Assembly: GCA_007922195.1 (NCBI GenBank)
Contig: ML682014.1
Span: forward strand, 497,027 to 561,026
Length of the DNA: 64,000 nucleotides
DNA from: Podocnemis expansa
Taxonomy: Eukaryota; Chordata; Testudines; Podocnemididae
Direction of reading: 5' to 3'
Shown here: positions 22,874 through 33,764 of the stretch, in pieces
Layout of the letters: the number at the start of each line of letters is the position of its first letter
Numbering within the stretch: the first letter of the stretch is position 1
Notes under the pieces: model-generated
What the model was told of the DNA's origin: nothing
The model's database searches: none
Seen by the model: the letters and a program-made list of their open reading frames with translations, nothing else
Made by a program: the position numbers and the translations under genes

Positions 22874-23476
22874 GAAGATGCATTTGACAAAGTGGGTTGG
22901 AGCCAACAAAAGCTTATGCCCCAAGAAATTTCTTAGACCATGTCCACACATAGACATTTATTTTGAAATAAGTTAATTCAAAATAAAATAAAATAATTAT
23001 TTTGAATTAATTTCAATTGAAATAAGCAAAAACCTCAAATTGAAATAGCAAGTCCGGACACAGGACTTGCTATTTTGAATCAGGAGAAGGGCAGCATGGG
23101 AGGTGTGGCAACACGGCACCCTGGCAGGGCCATGTTGCCAGCCAATATATAGAAAAAGGAAGGCACCCTGGGAAGGAGAAGGGCAAAAGTGTTACATCAA
23201 AATAATGGTTATTTTGAAATAACACATCCGAATGGTGTTATTTTGAAACAACCATTTCAAAATAATGGCTATTTTGATTTCGGCCTAGGTTTTACTATTT
23301 CGAAATATGGTTTGTTATTTTGAAATGACGGAGCGCATCATTTAAAAAATAACCAAACGTTGTCGGGACATGACAACTTTTAAATTGAAACAATGGTCAT
23401 TGTTTCAATTTAAAAGCATCGTTTGGACATAGCCTTAGTCTTTAAGGTGCCAAGCGCTCTCGCTGTTTTTTCTATG
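22874..23476. mobile_element. Penelope-related fragment split by a MITE
   Basis: The left part (22874-22935) holds a decayed hammerhead-like arm (TTGACAAAGTGGGTTGG...AAAAGCTTATGCC). The right part (23435-23476) is TTAGTCTTTAAGGTGCC, the normal continuation of that arm. The 499-bp MITE at 22936-23434 interrupts it at TTA. Removing the MITE and one TTA gives the usual uninterrupted order seen at 32265-32330 and 54219-54290. Confidence 0.8.
22936..23434 (-). mobile_element. Foldback MITE, TTTTGAAATAA type, copy 1
   Basis: A 499-bp non-coding element with terminal inverted repeats (GACCATGTCC left, inverse of GGACATAGCC right) and a perfect 3-bp duplication TTA (22933-22935, 23435-23437). The interior has many AAATAATTATTTTGAA-type inverted motifs around a unique middle block (CCATGTTGCCA...GGCACCCTGGGAAGGAG). 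The same middle occurs in inverse orientation at 43678-44161 and diverged at 27224-27772. PIF/Harbinger-like by duplication length; no transposase. Confidence 0.88.
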
Positions 23477-25207
23477 CTTGCCTTTCCCTTAATGGAACAT
23501 GTAAAACCCCCAAACTCATGGTTAATCCTCATATAATCATTGTTAATACTTCCTGACATGATTTACTACTGAAAGCTCCCTGACTTGTGTCTAGGCCATT
23601 CTAATTTGGCTGCAAGGAACAGAAGTTTCAGCTCAGTACAATAGAATTTCACCTGAAAGTTGAGTCTCATGTTAATGACACAGTCAAACAATTGCCCAGA
23701 AGATGAAAAATGATGGCATGAGGGACGCATGTTATTGCCACTGCTTATCAAATTAAATCACTGAACTGTTTTACATTATTTTTCCTAAGCAAATAAAAGA
23801 AACTAGTTCGTTCTGTAGAGTAATACAATTAAAAAAATATCCATGTCCACCTAGGGTTTTTAGAATTGCTGGCAGGCTACCCATCATAGCCACTCAGAAT
23901 TTCACAGCTATCATGAGAATGAAGCTCAAATACTCCTGCTCCAAAAGAACAAGCTCCTAACACTTGAGCTAAAGGAACATCCCCATTACAGAACTCTGAT
24001 TCCACCTGAAAAGGGCAGGGCATTACACCTGGCCAGCTCAGTAGGAGGAGTGTCATGTGGAAATTTGCTAGATTTCAGAGGCATAACATTTTAAGTAACT
24101 ACTTAAGTAACTGCTGTCAGCAGAGTCATTTTTGTCTAGCAGTAGAGCTCTGAAAAAGAAGTAAGGGAAGTGACTTTCGATCACTTGGCATACTAGACAG
24201 ATGACTGGCAGCTCCAGGCTGGCAGTCACTGGCCTCAAGAATTCAGACCAATGAACCAGGCAAATCATTCCAAGTTGTAAGATATCGAGGCCTCAAGTAA
24301 CTGAAGTGAAAGATTCTTGGCACCCTAACAATGATCCAGGGAGGCCTTTCAGATGGGACCATTTCCAAAGTACTTAAAGTATTTGTTAGTTCAACTTTGA
24401 ATTATAAAACTAGGCAAAGGTATATATAGGTGTATGTTCCAGTTGTGATTAGTATTAGCTCTTTAGCATTAATTATAACAGCCATAGAGTAAGGTGGAAG
24501 GCACAGCTTGTTATAGACTAAGAAAATGCTATATAATGTTGAGGATTGTTATTATGTTAATTGAAGTCTATGTATACTAACACCTATTTGATTGGTGTAT
24601 ACTGTATTGGTCTGTATGTGCACATAGTCTGCTGACTCTTGGGTACATAGAAGGTCTGAGTGCAACAACTGCAAAGTGTACTTTAAAAACAAAGCCACTT
24701 GTGAGTCAAAGAAAAAGAGCAGAGCTTCTTAAAACATGAGTTCATATATAATACAATACAAGTTCCAGGAAATCTGATACTAATTGATTTCAAGTAAAAA
24801 AAAAAAAATCCATTTGCATTTAAAAAAAAACCCCTCTCCACATAGTTCTTACATTTTAAACAGGAATGCTTACTGTTTCTATAGTGTTTGGAAATATTCA
24901 TTAAACTTCTTAAAAAATTATATCCTTTAATAAATACATTCATGTGGAGCAAGGTATTTTACTATTAGTTAGTGCTAAATTTAAACCTTCTGGTTATTTT
25001 TCCAAGGTAATTTATAGATGAAACTTCAAGAAAAAACCTGACTTTTTCCCTGTGAAATGTCAAGATTTTTGTAGTAATCTGCTCCAGTGAGATTTTTGCA
25101 GGAAACACTCTCTTTCTGTGTTCAGTAACTAGCAATGCCTTTTGTCCTGTAATTGAATTGAATCAACTCCTAGGCTCGTTCTTCCTAGACAGCCCTATCA
25201 TTTGAGT
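23477..25207. other. Intron 3 stretch, no feature recognised
   Basis: AT-rich sequence with short A-runs at about 24797 and 24821. No coding, RNA or mobile-element signature was seen. Confidence 0.45.
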
Positions 25208-25287
25208 GCTCTGAAGATGTATTACACTAATATATCGTCAGAACGACAGTGTTATGATGATACATTAGTGTAATACATCTTCAGAGC
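25208..25287. repeat. Perfect 24-bp inverted repeat hairpin
   Basis: The arm GCTCTGAAGATGTATTACAC... (25208-25231) is exactly the inverse of 25264-25287, with a 32-nt spacer that can itself pair partly. The RNA would be a stable stem of pre-miRNA size. No second copy was found in the window. It could be a short foldback transposon remnant, or a hairpin RNA gene; the sequence alone does not decide. Confidence 0.7.
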
Positions 25288-26734
25288 TTTAGTGGTGTCC
25301 AGAAACAATAGGGCTAGTATTGGATTCAGTTCAATCATGGAGTGCACGCCCACACACACACAAAGGGAGAGGGAAATGAAAAGAGACTCGAGTTTGCTAA
25401 TAAGGGGATGGGAGTCACAGCATGAAAAGCAGGACAAATCCTACCTCCAAAACATTGACTGCCAATATTATTGAGCTGCAAATACTTAATGTGCTACAGG
25501 CACTGGAGAGCAAACTGGCTGTGATTACTCTGCTTTGCAGATCTTTTTCTGCTGTTATCATGAACTATACTGTAGGTGGCTCAGGTAGCAATGCCTACAG
25601 TTAAAGCTCACCAACACTTTCAATTGTCAGACCCTGTCTTCCATTGTTTATGACCTTGACAACCTTTAAGCTTTTGGGCTACACTTTCCCATGCTGACTG
25701 GCTGATCTATTATTTTACCACATTTTTAAACTTCAGCAAAAATGGTTCAGTTTTTTCACAGAATATATTATTTTAATTTTTTTTTACAACATTTCTTTTT
25801 TAAGTCCTTCCATGCATTGGCACAATTTGCTAAGGGGATCCTCACTGGTGATCAGGCATTTGATGTTTGTTCTTTCCATGAAAGTCTGTTGAAACTGAGC
25901 AAGTTATGAACATCTGAAAAATCTCAGTTTGTAGATGCTCAGTAGACACTTGTTGAAGTGTAGCAGCTAAATTATTTGAATATCTCAGTTGCATAGAGAA
26001 TGTGCCATTAACTTTCAGCTTCTACGTGTGACCGGCCTATTCATGAGACATCACCAAATGGCAACCAAGGAGGACTGCTACAATTTTCTTTCCTGTTAAG
26101 ACAGGAGCTGCTATGGTGTCAGGTTTGGAATTGTAGTAGGGATGCCCACTTTCCTGTTGTCTCAGTGCTCCCTCATGCTGGCAACCAGGCAGTGAGGAGA
26201 AAGAGGAAGCAGCCTGAACTGAATGCAGAAGGGTGAGGAGCAGGGCTGAAGGGGATGGTGAGAAGAGAAACTGTGGCAAGGGGCTTGGTGGTGACGACAG
26301 CAAAACTGCGAGAAAGAGCTGGGAAACAGGGCAAAGACTTACAGAGACAAAGGGTGACTGGGATGAGGATCCTGAGCTGAGATGTTGAAGAGGCGCAGAA
26401 GGGAGACTGGGACTGAGACAAACAAAGGGTGGAGGGGCCACAGGCACAAACATGGCTAACCACTACAGCAACTCAGATAACTGTGAAACCCACTGAGAAA
26501 ACAGGTGCCTCATCTCCTCAAAGTATATGGATCACACAGTGGATGACAAGCTACTTGTTAATTCAAGTGCCAGATGTCTGTGCAATAAATCTAAAGGTTT
26601 TAATTCTGCTGATGAAATATGGTTCCAGTATAGTTTATTCTGTTTTTTTTAATTTGCTTTTTAAAAATCTAAGAAAGTACCTCCAAAAAGTACATTCAAA
26701 GAATATTAAGTCAAGCACTCAAAAGTTAGGAAAT
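25288..26734. other. Intron 3 stretch, GA-rich block included
   Basis: A short CACACA tract lies near 25352. From about 26160 to 26460 a purine-rich (GGAGA/GAGAA) block gives long but low-complexity open frames that are not protein-like. Nothing else was recognised. Confidence 0.45.
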
Positions 26735-26746
26735 GCCAGAACTAAA

Positions 26747-26885
26747 AAAAAGCAAGGAGTCTTGTGGCACTTAAAGACCAACAGATTTATTTATCGCATG
26801 AGTAAATCTGTTAGTCTTTAAGTGCCACAAGACTCCTTGCTTTTTTTGCTTTACTAGACTAACACGGCTGCCCCTTTGGAACTCA
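26747..26885 (-). mobile_element. Penelope-related foldback element, short deleted copy
   Basis: Arms AGCAAGGAGTCTTGTGGCAC... and their inverse enclose almost no centre (the hammerhead region is deleted), followed by the asymmetric tail ACTAGACTAACACGGCTG..TTTGGAAC. A perfect 12-bp duplication GCCAGAACTAAA flanks it (26735-26746, 26886-26897). The long duplication fits Penelope-type retrotransposition rather than DNA transposition. Strand is given as the coding orientation of the longer relative at 45770-47196. Confidence 0.85.
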
Positions 26886-27223
26886 GCCAGAACTAAAGGC
26901 ACTCATACAAACTTGATACAATCTTTAATAATATGATCACAGACTTTGTTTCCTCAGAAACCCTGCTTATTCAATGCATCATGTGTTTTTCAGTAACATC
27001 AAGCAATATAGATCAATTTTTACCTAAAAGCTTCATCCATCTTTTTAGTTACCCTACCAGTGACAACCCTCCTGTTTTACCTTCTTTGTCCCTCCACCCT
27101 AAAAGACTGTGAAAAGAGAATCATATATGAAAATCTCAGGCACATGTAAAAGAAGTAGCTGCCAAAACAACTTGTGGAAAAAAGAAGAGGAACTGCAGGT
27201 CATCTCTTTCTTTTGTTCACTTG

Positions 27224-27772
27224 GGCTATGTCTACACTTACACTTTAAATTGAATTAGTAATGATAAATTCGATTTACAGTATTACAATAGTCTTCCTTA
27301 GTTCAAAATAAGGACCTCCCTCAATTTGAAATAAGGAAAGATCACTTTGAAATTATAAAACCTCCCTTAAATTCAAAACAATGGTTAAATTGAACTAATA
27401 ATGGTTAGTTTGAATTAACACGGCCACACTGGGTTAAATTGAACTTATTAGTTCCCTTTAACCCAGGGTAGCCATATTAATTCGAACTAACCATTAGTTT
27501 GAATTAACACTTTTTGCCTTTCTTCCTCCCAACGTGCCTTTCTCTTTCTATATATTGGGTGGGGGCACAGTGATTCTTGGGGGCCATGTTGCCATACTTC
27601 CCATGGTGCCCCTCTCCTAACTCAAACTAGCAAGTCCTGTCGATGGACATGCTAGTTCAATCTGGGTTTCTAGTGGAGCCAAGTTAATTTGATTTAATTT
27701 AATATTATTAGTTCAATTTAATTAGTTCAATTTAAATTAATTCGATTTAACAATCTAAGTGTAGACACAGCC
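27224..27772 (+). mobile_element. Foldback MITE, large copy (549 bp)
   Basis: The ends GGCTATGTCTACACTTA and the inverse of TAAGTGTAGACACAGCC form a good terminal inverted repeat, flanked by the 3-bp duplication TTG (27221-27223, 27773-27775). The middle block (TGCCTTTCT...CCATGTTGCCA...CCCATGGTGCCCCTCTCC) relates it to 22936-23434 and 43678-44161, but its outer parts carry TTCGAACTAA-type motifs. It is non-coding. Confidence 0.88.
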
Positions 27773-30264
27773 TTGGAGAATAAACCAAATCAAAGAAGTC
27801 GATTAGGGCCTTGCAAAATTACTGCCTCCTGGTATTTAGATGGGGGTCCACTTTCTGTGGGTCTTCTGACATTTGGAGTGCTTGCTTTCCAAAGAGGGTA
27901 ATATAATATAGTCTGCTATATATAAAAGTATTTAAAATAGCATTATATTTCAGACAGACCTTAATTCTTTAAGATTCAGGTTTCATTCTTAAACTATGGA
28001 TGTTGAATTTTGCTCTTAAATGTCAGGAACAAAATAAATAATACCTGAAATTTATTCAAATGACATTTCAACAATACAAAAATTTCAGGTTACAAACTAT
28101 AGTTTCATTTTTCTTATGGTGTAATACTGAGTGTATAGATTTTATGGATTTACATAATGGAGTTGGTATAATAAAGGCATTTACATAATAACCAACTTAA
28201 ACATTCACCGTAAAGATTACAGGCAAAAAATTTATATACTTGGTTAAAATCATATTTAAATATATTTTATTTTCATTTGCTTTAAAATTTTATTTTTATC
28301 TCTTGTTCAGAAATTGTATCTGAACTCATCCAAGTAGAGGCTGCGTCGATGCAAGCCATGATAACTTTTCTAAATTAAGCCACATTGAATCAATTGTGTA
28401 CAAAAATTTCAGTATCTTATCTTTTAGTAGCAGCTTTGACAAACAATTTCAGAATCTTCTAAATATAATTTGTTACCATTTAGCACTGTATTCTGGTTCT
28501 GATGAATGTATGCAAGCCTCACTACTGTCACTGGGAGTTACAAAAGAGAACGGATGAAAAATATGAAGTGCAAATGAACTTCAGTGCTAGATAACTTCAA
28601 TTTGCAGAAACCAGGATGCAAGCACTATTTGAAAAAACTACTATTTGCAAGTATCCTGTACTCTTTTCCTAATAAACCAGGGCATCTCTTACACAATAAT
28701 CCAAGTTTAATTGATTTGGGGCACTGTTTGTAACAGTATCTATTCCCAAACACTATTCCAAATACACTACATATACAGTGTTACCTCCAAAGAAAATTAT
28801 TTCAACAGTTTGTGTGACAAACTATTAAACAGAATATGATTTGTTGGGTTTACAGTGAAGCTTGTTTCCATGGAGTCATGGAGTTATTTCACAGAGTTTC
28901 TGGACCTTCTTCCTCTCCTACAGGGCAGCCCTAAATTCTCTATCCTTTTCCCAGAGAAGGAAAAAATAGTCATGACAACAGTAAATAACCTACAAGACAT
29001 TCTAGTTTGTATTTCAACTCTCTTCCAAAAAAAGATTTATCAGTATTTGCTCCTTTTAAGAAGTGGTGTTAAATGCAGTTGGAAAACTAAGTAAATTAAC
29101 CATATTATGGCTGACCTTTCATTATTACCCTAAACTATATCCACATACATGCAAGTTCATAAAGAACTGTTCTTCAGTCCATAGTAAAAGCGGTTATTTT
29201 TGAGATATGGTGTCCACACAGATTCCACTCTTGTATGCATATCTCAGGTGCCAGACATTAGATATTACTGAAAGCAGCATCTCAGTTATCCTCTTACTTT
29301 CCATGGCTAAGGTTACAAAAAGCAAACAGTAACTTTCAGTCAGTTTCTTCGTTAATTAGAGACCCATAAAAATAGGACTTTGGCTAGCCAGGATGAAGAG
29401 TAGGGTGTGGAGTCTTTGGACAGCATGTCTTGAAGAACCCAGCAGACTTGGGTAAGTATTCTAGATGGTGATTTCAAATACCCTGAGTACACTCTAGCAT
29501 TTTACTGGCATTTTTACTAGAATTTTACCCAGCTGAGACTATTGGTGATGTCAACTATATTGGCTCTGTTGTCAATAACATGGATGGCATCAAGTAAGAA
29601 TCTGAAACCTGCACTGCAAATACGTTGTCAGTGTCTCATCAAGAACATCTTTCGCAAATCATGGACCCAGGTAAATAGCAATACAAAGCTTTGGTGCTAC
29701 CTAGCTTTAGTACTTCAACGCTAAGTATTCCAATCAATGGAACTAGCCCTGCCTGTCAATTTTGAAAAGATTGACATTATTCAAAGGCAGCAATTTTAAA
29801 TGACTGAAAACATCAAATGGTACAAAACTGAAAGTGAAAGAAGAGCTCTACTTCCTAACTAAACAAGTATGGCTTTCTCAAATGATCACGACATTCTCTA
29901 AGGCAGTAAAGTGATCGTCTCTGAATGTGTACCACCTTCCCTGAGAGAATTAGCTTTGACTTTGATTCAATGAAAGCAGGATGAAAAAGACCCCTTGGAA
30001 GACCGAAAATGCTGTTCTGGATGGCATTCACAGACCCTTGTGCCTTATAGGCATTATATCCCATAACCGTAATGCACCAGATTTGGCTCAGGACAGGACA
30101 TCATGGAGGTGTACAATGCATTTGGTGTCCTCTATGCTGTCCAAGAAATGGCATGAGAACTAACCAAACCTAACAAGAGAGTAATACCTTCTGCCTAATA
30201 TGTAATGAACTAAAATGATCTGGATGCTGCTCTGTTTAGAAACCATTAATACTACTCAGTTAAA
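27773..30264. other. Intron 3 stretch, no feature recognised
   Basis: About 2.5 kb of AT-rich sequence. The 60-80 codon open frames here lack signatures. No repeat ends were identified. Confidence 0.45.
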
Positions 30265-30400
30265 AGTCTCAGAGATTTGATGGCTAAAAGGGACTCTTTT
30301 GATCTCTAGTCTGGCCTTCTGTGTCACAAGAGCCATAACACTGTGCAAGGTCAAGGCCATAACTTTTGACTGACCTAAAGCATATCTTTCAGAAAGACAA
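30265..30400 (-). mobile_element. CR1 3'-end relic
   Basis: GATTTGATGGCTAAAAGGGA, then GATCTCTAGTCTGGCCTTCT, is the inverse of a CR1 3' end (compare 60588-60990 and 34145-34363). It is short and diverged. Confidence 0.5.
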
Positions 30401-31739
30401 GAGAGAGTCCTTCACAAGCAACCCAGTATATACCCTCTCCCATGGACTGAATGCACTGGCTGTGTTGCACAACCAGTCTCTGACTGCACATAAGCTCCCA
30501 AATGAAATTTCGATTGCAAACACATGTGTGATGTAACTGGAGGGAGGCAGAATTATTTACTGATACATAGTACTGTTTTGTCTATAGACTACATAGCTAC
30601 ATATTTATTATTTTTCAGAGCTTTTGTCTATATTTGACTAGTAGTAGTTTAGACAATATATTCTATCCAGTTAAAATGAATTAAAGAGAGCATACAAGTT
30701 ACACTGCAGTTAACACTAATTAGTAAATTCTTTATTGCCATTTGAGGCTTAATTAACCTTTTTTACTAACGAGGTTTTCTTTTTTTCTGAACATCCTTCA
30801 CTCCTGATCTCTCCTCAGTTGGCAAAGTTAACCAAACTTCAAAGGCAATAAAGAAGTTAACCTAGAATGTAAAATTGAAATCTATATGACAAGTTTTTAA
30901 TTAAAACCCAACCAAAGCACTGTCCCCTTTTGAAAATATAAGCAGCTGAGCCAATGGGGTTGCATCTAAAATAAAAAAAAAATTATCAGTTAGAAGCATT
31001 TATCACACATTATTAGTAAGACGGCAGTAGAGTTCAGCTAATGTAGTTCATTTTTTCAGGGAACCTTAAGGACTGCTTCTTGTAATCTACTTCATATATG
31101 GAGGTAGTCTCTCCAAGGATTCTAATACTAATTTGACTGACATTTAGCTATAAACCATCTTTATCATGCAACTTATTTTCTATAGTTTATTAGTGGCCAC
31201 TTGAAACATTATTTTAGAGCTAAATAGTAACATTTTCGAATCTTGTTTGTAAAGCAAGCTATTGCTCAGCCTCAAGTTTAGGAACATATGGTAGGTTCCA
31301 ACAACGACAATAATTAATTGCCATTACTCTGGTTATTGTACAAACACATTCATTCAACTGCAAAATAGCCAAACAACTGAGTAAGAACCCAGAAAGTAAT
31401 GCCAAGTAATATGATCTATTCAGCAACCTTCCAAACCAAAATAATTATTCTGGAAATAAAGGAGAATATAGTTAAAGAACAAGTCATCAAATCAGTTTGT
31501 TACTCCAGTAATGTGACATTCTGTGGCAGCATATATCCACGGGTTTCAGAAAATTTCTTTGAAAGCAATGAGAGAGTAGAACAGACCCTTTACATTTAAA
31601 ATAGATAAAAATATCTACATAAAAACACTCCAGATCAAACACTAGTGCTGTTTACACTTCTGTATGGTAGTGGAGGGGCATCCTTCTAGAAATAAAACAT
31701 AGAGGACTGTCAGAGTCAAAGCTCTGAAACAGACATGAC
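30401..31739. other. Intron 3 stretch, no feature recognised
   Basis: AT-rich sequence, with no coding or repeat structure I can support. Confidence 0.45.
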
Positions 31740-32097
31740 CAGTGTTCCCTCTAATTTTTCGTAGGCTGTGTGCACAAAAAATTTCTTTTGTGCAAATTTT
31801 CGGAACCAGTTTCCAAATTTGTGTGCACTCCAGTGAGTGTGGTCAAACTTGTGAGCACAACAAAGCAAGTGAGTATGAAGCAAATAATATCTAGATTTTA
31901 TTTTGATATGGTGATGGAAATGATCTTATAAATGACAAAACCTTATTTGAAACATGCTTCTTGAAACCACCTTCTTAAAGTAGCATAAAAATATTAGCAC
32001 TGTTGAATTTTTTTGGGCGCACTTTATTTTGTTGTGTGCATGCCGGTTTCATGACCTGTGCACGTGCGCACACACGCACAGCTTAGAGGGAACATAG
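31740..32097. mobile_element. Non-autonomous hAT element, 358 bp
   Basis: The ends CAGTGTTCCCTCTAA and the inverse of TTAGAGGGAACATAG form the terminal repeats. A perfect 8-bp duplication GACATGAC (31732-31739, 32098-32105) flanks it. The interior is AT-rich, non-coding and ends in a GTGCACGTGCGCACACAC patch. The duplication and ends are diagnostic of hAT. Confidence 0.93.
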
Positions 32098-32171
32098 GAC
32101 ATGACATTTATTCAGCATCATACAGAGACAGGAATTGAAGAAAAACACCAAACAAGGAGTCCTGTGGCACT

Positions 32172-32211
32172 GCATGAGCTTTCACGGGAGAAATCCCACT
32201 TCATCAGATGC
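32172..32211 (-). ncRNA. Hammerhead-ribozyme-like motif, minus strand
   Basis: Reading the minus strand from 32211: helix I GCAT, core CTGATGA, an extra A, helix II GTGGG...CCCGT (5 bp with wobbles), GAAA, then GC-TC and ATGC closing helix I. The predicted cut follows the TC. Helix III can form only as an intermolecular AGCU duplex. Every invariant core base of the CUGANGA/GAAA consensus is present. The extra A after the first core block is also found in some viroid hammerheads. Confidence 0.65.
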
Positions 32212-32264
32212 TAGAAGAAGGAAAACTTGAAGTTCACTGTAAATTGTAAGTTTTCCATTTCCTA

Positions 32265-32305
32265 GCATCTGACGAAGTGGGATTTTCTCCCATGAAAGCT
32301 CATGC
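32265..32305 (+). ncRNA. Hammerhead-ribozyme-like motif, plus strand
   Basis: GCAT (32265-32268), CTGACGA (32269-32275), an extra A, helix II GTGGG/CCCAT, GAAA (32294-32297), GCTC, then ATGC. The seventh-position change (U to C) is allowed in CUGANGA. It is the inverted partner of 32172-32211 and has the same dimer-type helix III (AGCU). Confidence 0.65.
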
Positions 32306-32386
32306 ATTAAATAAATTTGTTAGTCTTTAAAAATTGTTTGGTTTGCTAAACTAGTCTAACACGACTACCCATCTAGAAATTGAAGA

Positions 32387-33394
32387 GTGGAACTCCCTTA
32401 TACAGCCACAGTCACTGAAAGCTTGAAGCAGTCACCATGTACTTGGGAATTCTCCCATAATCACAACTAGCAATAAAGTGCTTTTGCCTTCGGTGGGAAT
32501 ATACAGAGGCCTGAGAAAACTCATTTTTTCAGTCATTCATAAAACAACTTAACCCTGTCAGCCACACATAAAAACTAATTCAAAAATATAAGAAGAATTC
32601 TGTATAAGGGATAAGAATCATGAAACTTGTCCAAGAATAGATATATAAATAGAAAACATATTTCTTTAGATGTTATATCTGTTTGCAGTTTTTCATGTAT
32701 ACTTTAACATGCCTGTTGAAAACATTTTGATAAACTATTCTGACTAATAGCATGGTCACAAGACTCAGTGGTTGTGAAATTAAATAAAAAATATTAAATC
32801 AGTATACAGTACATTTCATCTCTCCTTTTCAGGTATAGAGAACTGTGTATGAAAGATTTCTTTGTTTTTTGCGATGTTTGATAGATTATTAAGGTCACTG
32901 AAATGAGCATAAACCTGAGAGGCAAGAACACTCATCTTGTCTCTGACACTAACTCTCTTCTGCCTCCATCGGGAAGACACTTAGGCAAAAATTTTCAAAA
33001 GCAAAGTTGAATTTTGGATCTCTCAACTTGTGTCTCTAACCCTTATGTCTTATGGCCTGAGTTTAAAATTGTTGAGTAGCCACAATCATCACTTCAGCTA
33101 CAGTTGTGGAACCTTACCTCTTCTGAAAATCTTGTTCAAATGTCCTAAACTGGGTGCAAGAAACTGAGGTTTAGAAAACTTTTGATGTCACTCTTGAAAA
33201 TTTCATTTCTAAAAATGAAAATACCTTTACTAATGCTGCTTTTCCACAAGGTTGGACTGAGTATTTATTAGCTGTTGTTTGAAAAAGATTAAAAGTGTTA
33301 TTGAGTCTTACAGAAAATCTTCCTAACCTATGAAGGCATAAATGGTGATGGGGTTTCATGAAAGAGAGGAACTCTGGATTAGAAAAGGTTTTGT
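32387..33394. other. Intron 3 sequence next to exon 3
   Basis: The first kilobase of intron 3 downstream of the exon 3 donor on the minus strand. Nothing was recognised in it. Confidence 0.5.
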
Positions 33395-33400
33395 GCTTAC

Positions 33401-33526
33401 CTGATGGAGAGATATGTCTCCAAGAAATGGAAGGCTCTGGTTTCCCAGTGGCCAAGCAAAGAAGTGTAACATTGCTTCCTTCATTCACAACAATGTCAGC
33501 TGATACACGAGATATCTTCGGAGAAA
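33401..33526 (-). CDS. NEGR1: NEGR1 exon 3 (first half of Ig domain 2)
   Basis: This 126-base internal exon has acceptor TTCCATTTCAG ending at 33527 and donor GTAAGC starting at 33400. It has 2 bases completing a codon, 41 full codons and 1 base carried over, so it is phase 1 on both sides and matches exon 4. The peptide is [20 protein letters not shown], then LL and [19 protein letters not shown]. That last block is the NEGR1 signature ([19 protein letters not shown] in human and chicken NEGR1); LSAMP has MANGRPEPVITWRHL and NTM has IATGRPEPTVTWRHI. It supplies the first disulfide cysteine and the core tryptophan of the Ig fold, and an N-glycosylation site (NVT). The residues before NEG (SRVSADIVV) differ from the usual YDISND or YNISSD. 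There is no stop or frameshift. Confidence 0.96.
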
Positions 33527-33764
33527 CTGAAATGGAACAAAGAAACTTTTGAAGAAAAGACTTTTGCATCAGATTGAAAAAAGAGTGATTAATATTCTGT
33601 AGTCCTCAGATGGTGGACATTCATGAAGCCCAAATTGTTATTTTTAATTTTTTTTAGCTGCTTTGGTTTGGATGGTATTTTGCAACAAAACAAAACAAAA
33701 CAAAACACATAACAACAAAACCAAAAATAATCTTTGTTCAGAATTGCTTAGATGTGATTACAAT
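33527..33764. other. NEGR1: End of NEGR1 intron 2, with a (CAAAA)n tract
   Basis: Intron 2 sequence leading into the exon 3 acceptor on the minus strand. A short CAAAA pentamer repeat lies at about 33684-33705. The GC-rich hAT begins at 33765, so only 238 bases separate it from the exon. Confidence 0.7.

Larger units (their letters stand above)
32142..32377 (-). mobile_element. Penelope-related foldback element with hammerhead cores on both strands
   Basis: The order is: left arm (CAAGGAGTCCTGTGGCAC, then an inverted hammerhead), a 53-base centre, a right arm (sense hammerhead, then AAATTTGTTAGTCTTTAAA) and the tail CTAGTCTAACACGACTACCC. A 9-bp duplication AATTGAAGA flanks it (32133-32141, 32378-32386). 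Both hammerhead cores are intact, one per strand. No protein is encoded. It shares ends with the coding copy at 45770-47196 and is probably mobilised by that machinery. Confidence 0.85.
3403..33400 (-). other. NEGR1: NEGR1 intron 3 (29,998 bp)
   Basis: This phase-1 GT-AG intron is bounded by donor GTAAGC (33400 down to 33395) and acceptor TTTCAG (3408 down to 3403). Splicing restores an Ala codon in ISPS-A-KPF, which is the NEGR1 sequence. Very long introns are typical of IgLON genes. Almost everything recognisable inside it is transposable-element sequence, listed separately. Confidence 0.93.

Noticed and set aside
26037..26463. Ser/Pro/Leu-rich frames of 96-138 codons on the minus strand
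   Set aside because: They lie in a purine-rich low-complexity block. No start context, domain or homologue was recognised.
29981..30163. Possible small gene near 30 kb
   Set aside because: 60 codons with no signature, no splice signals tied to it and no conserved features visible.
33171..33569. A 132-codon minus-strand frame read as one protein
   Set aside because: Only 33401-33526 is coding (NEGR1 exon 3). The rest is intron read through past the GTAAGC donor and before the acceptor.
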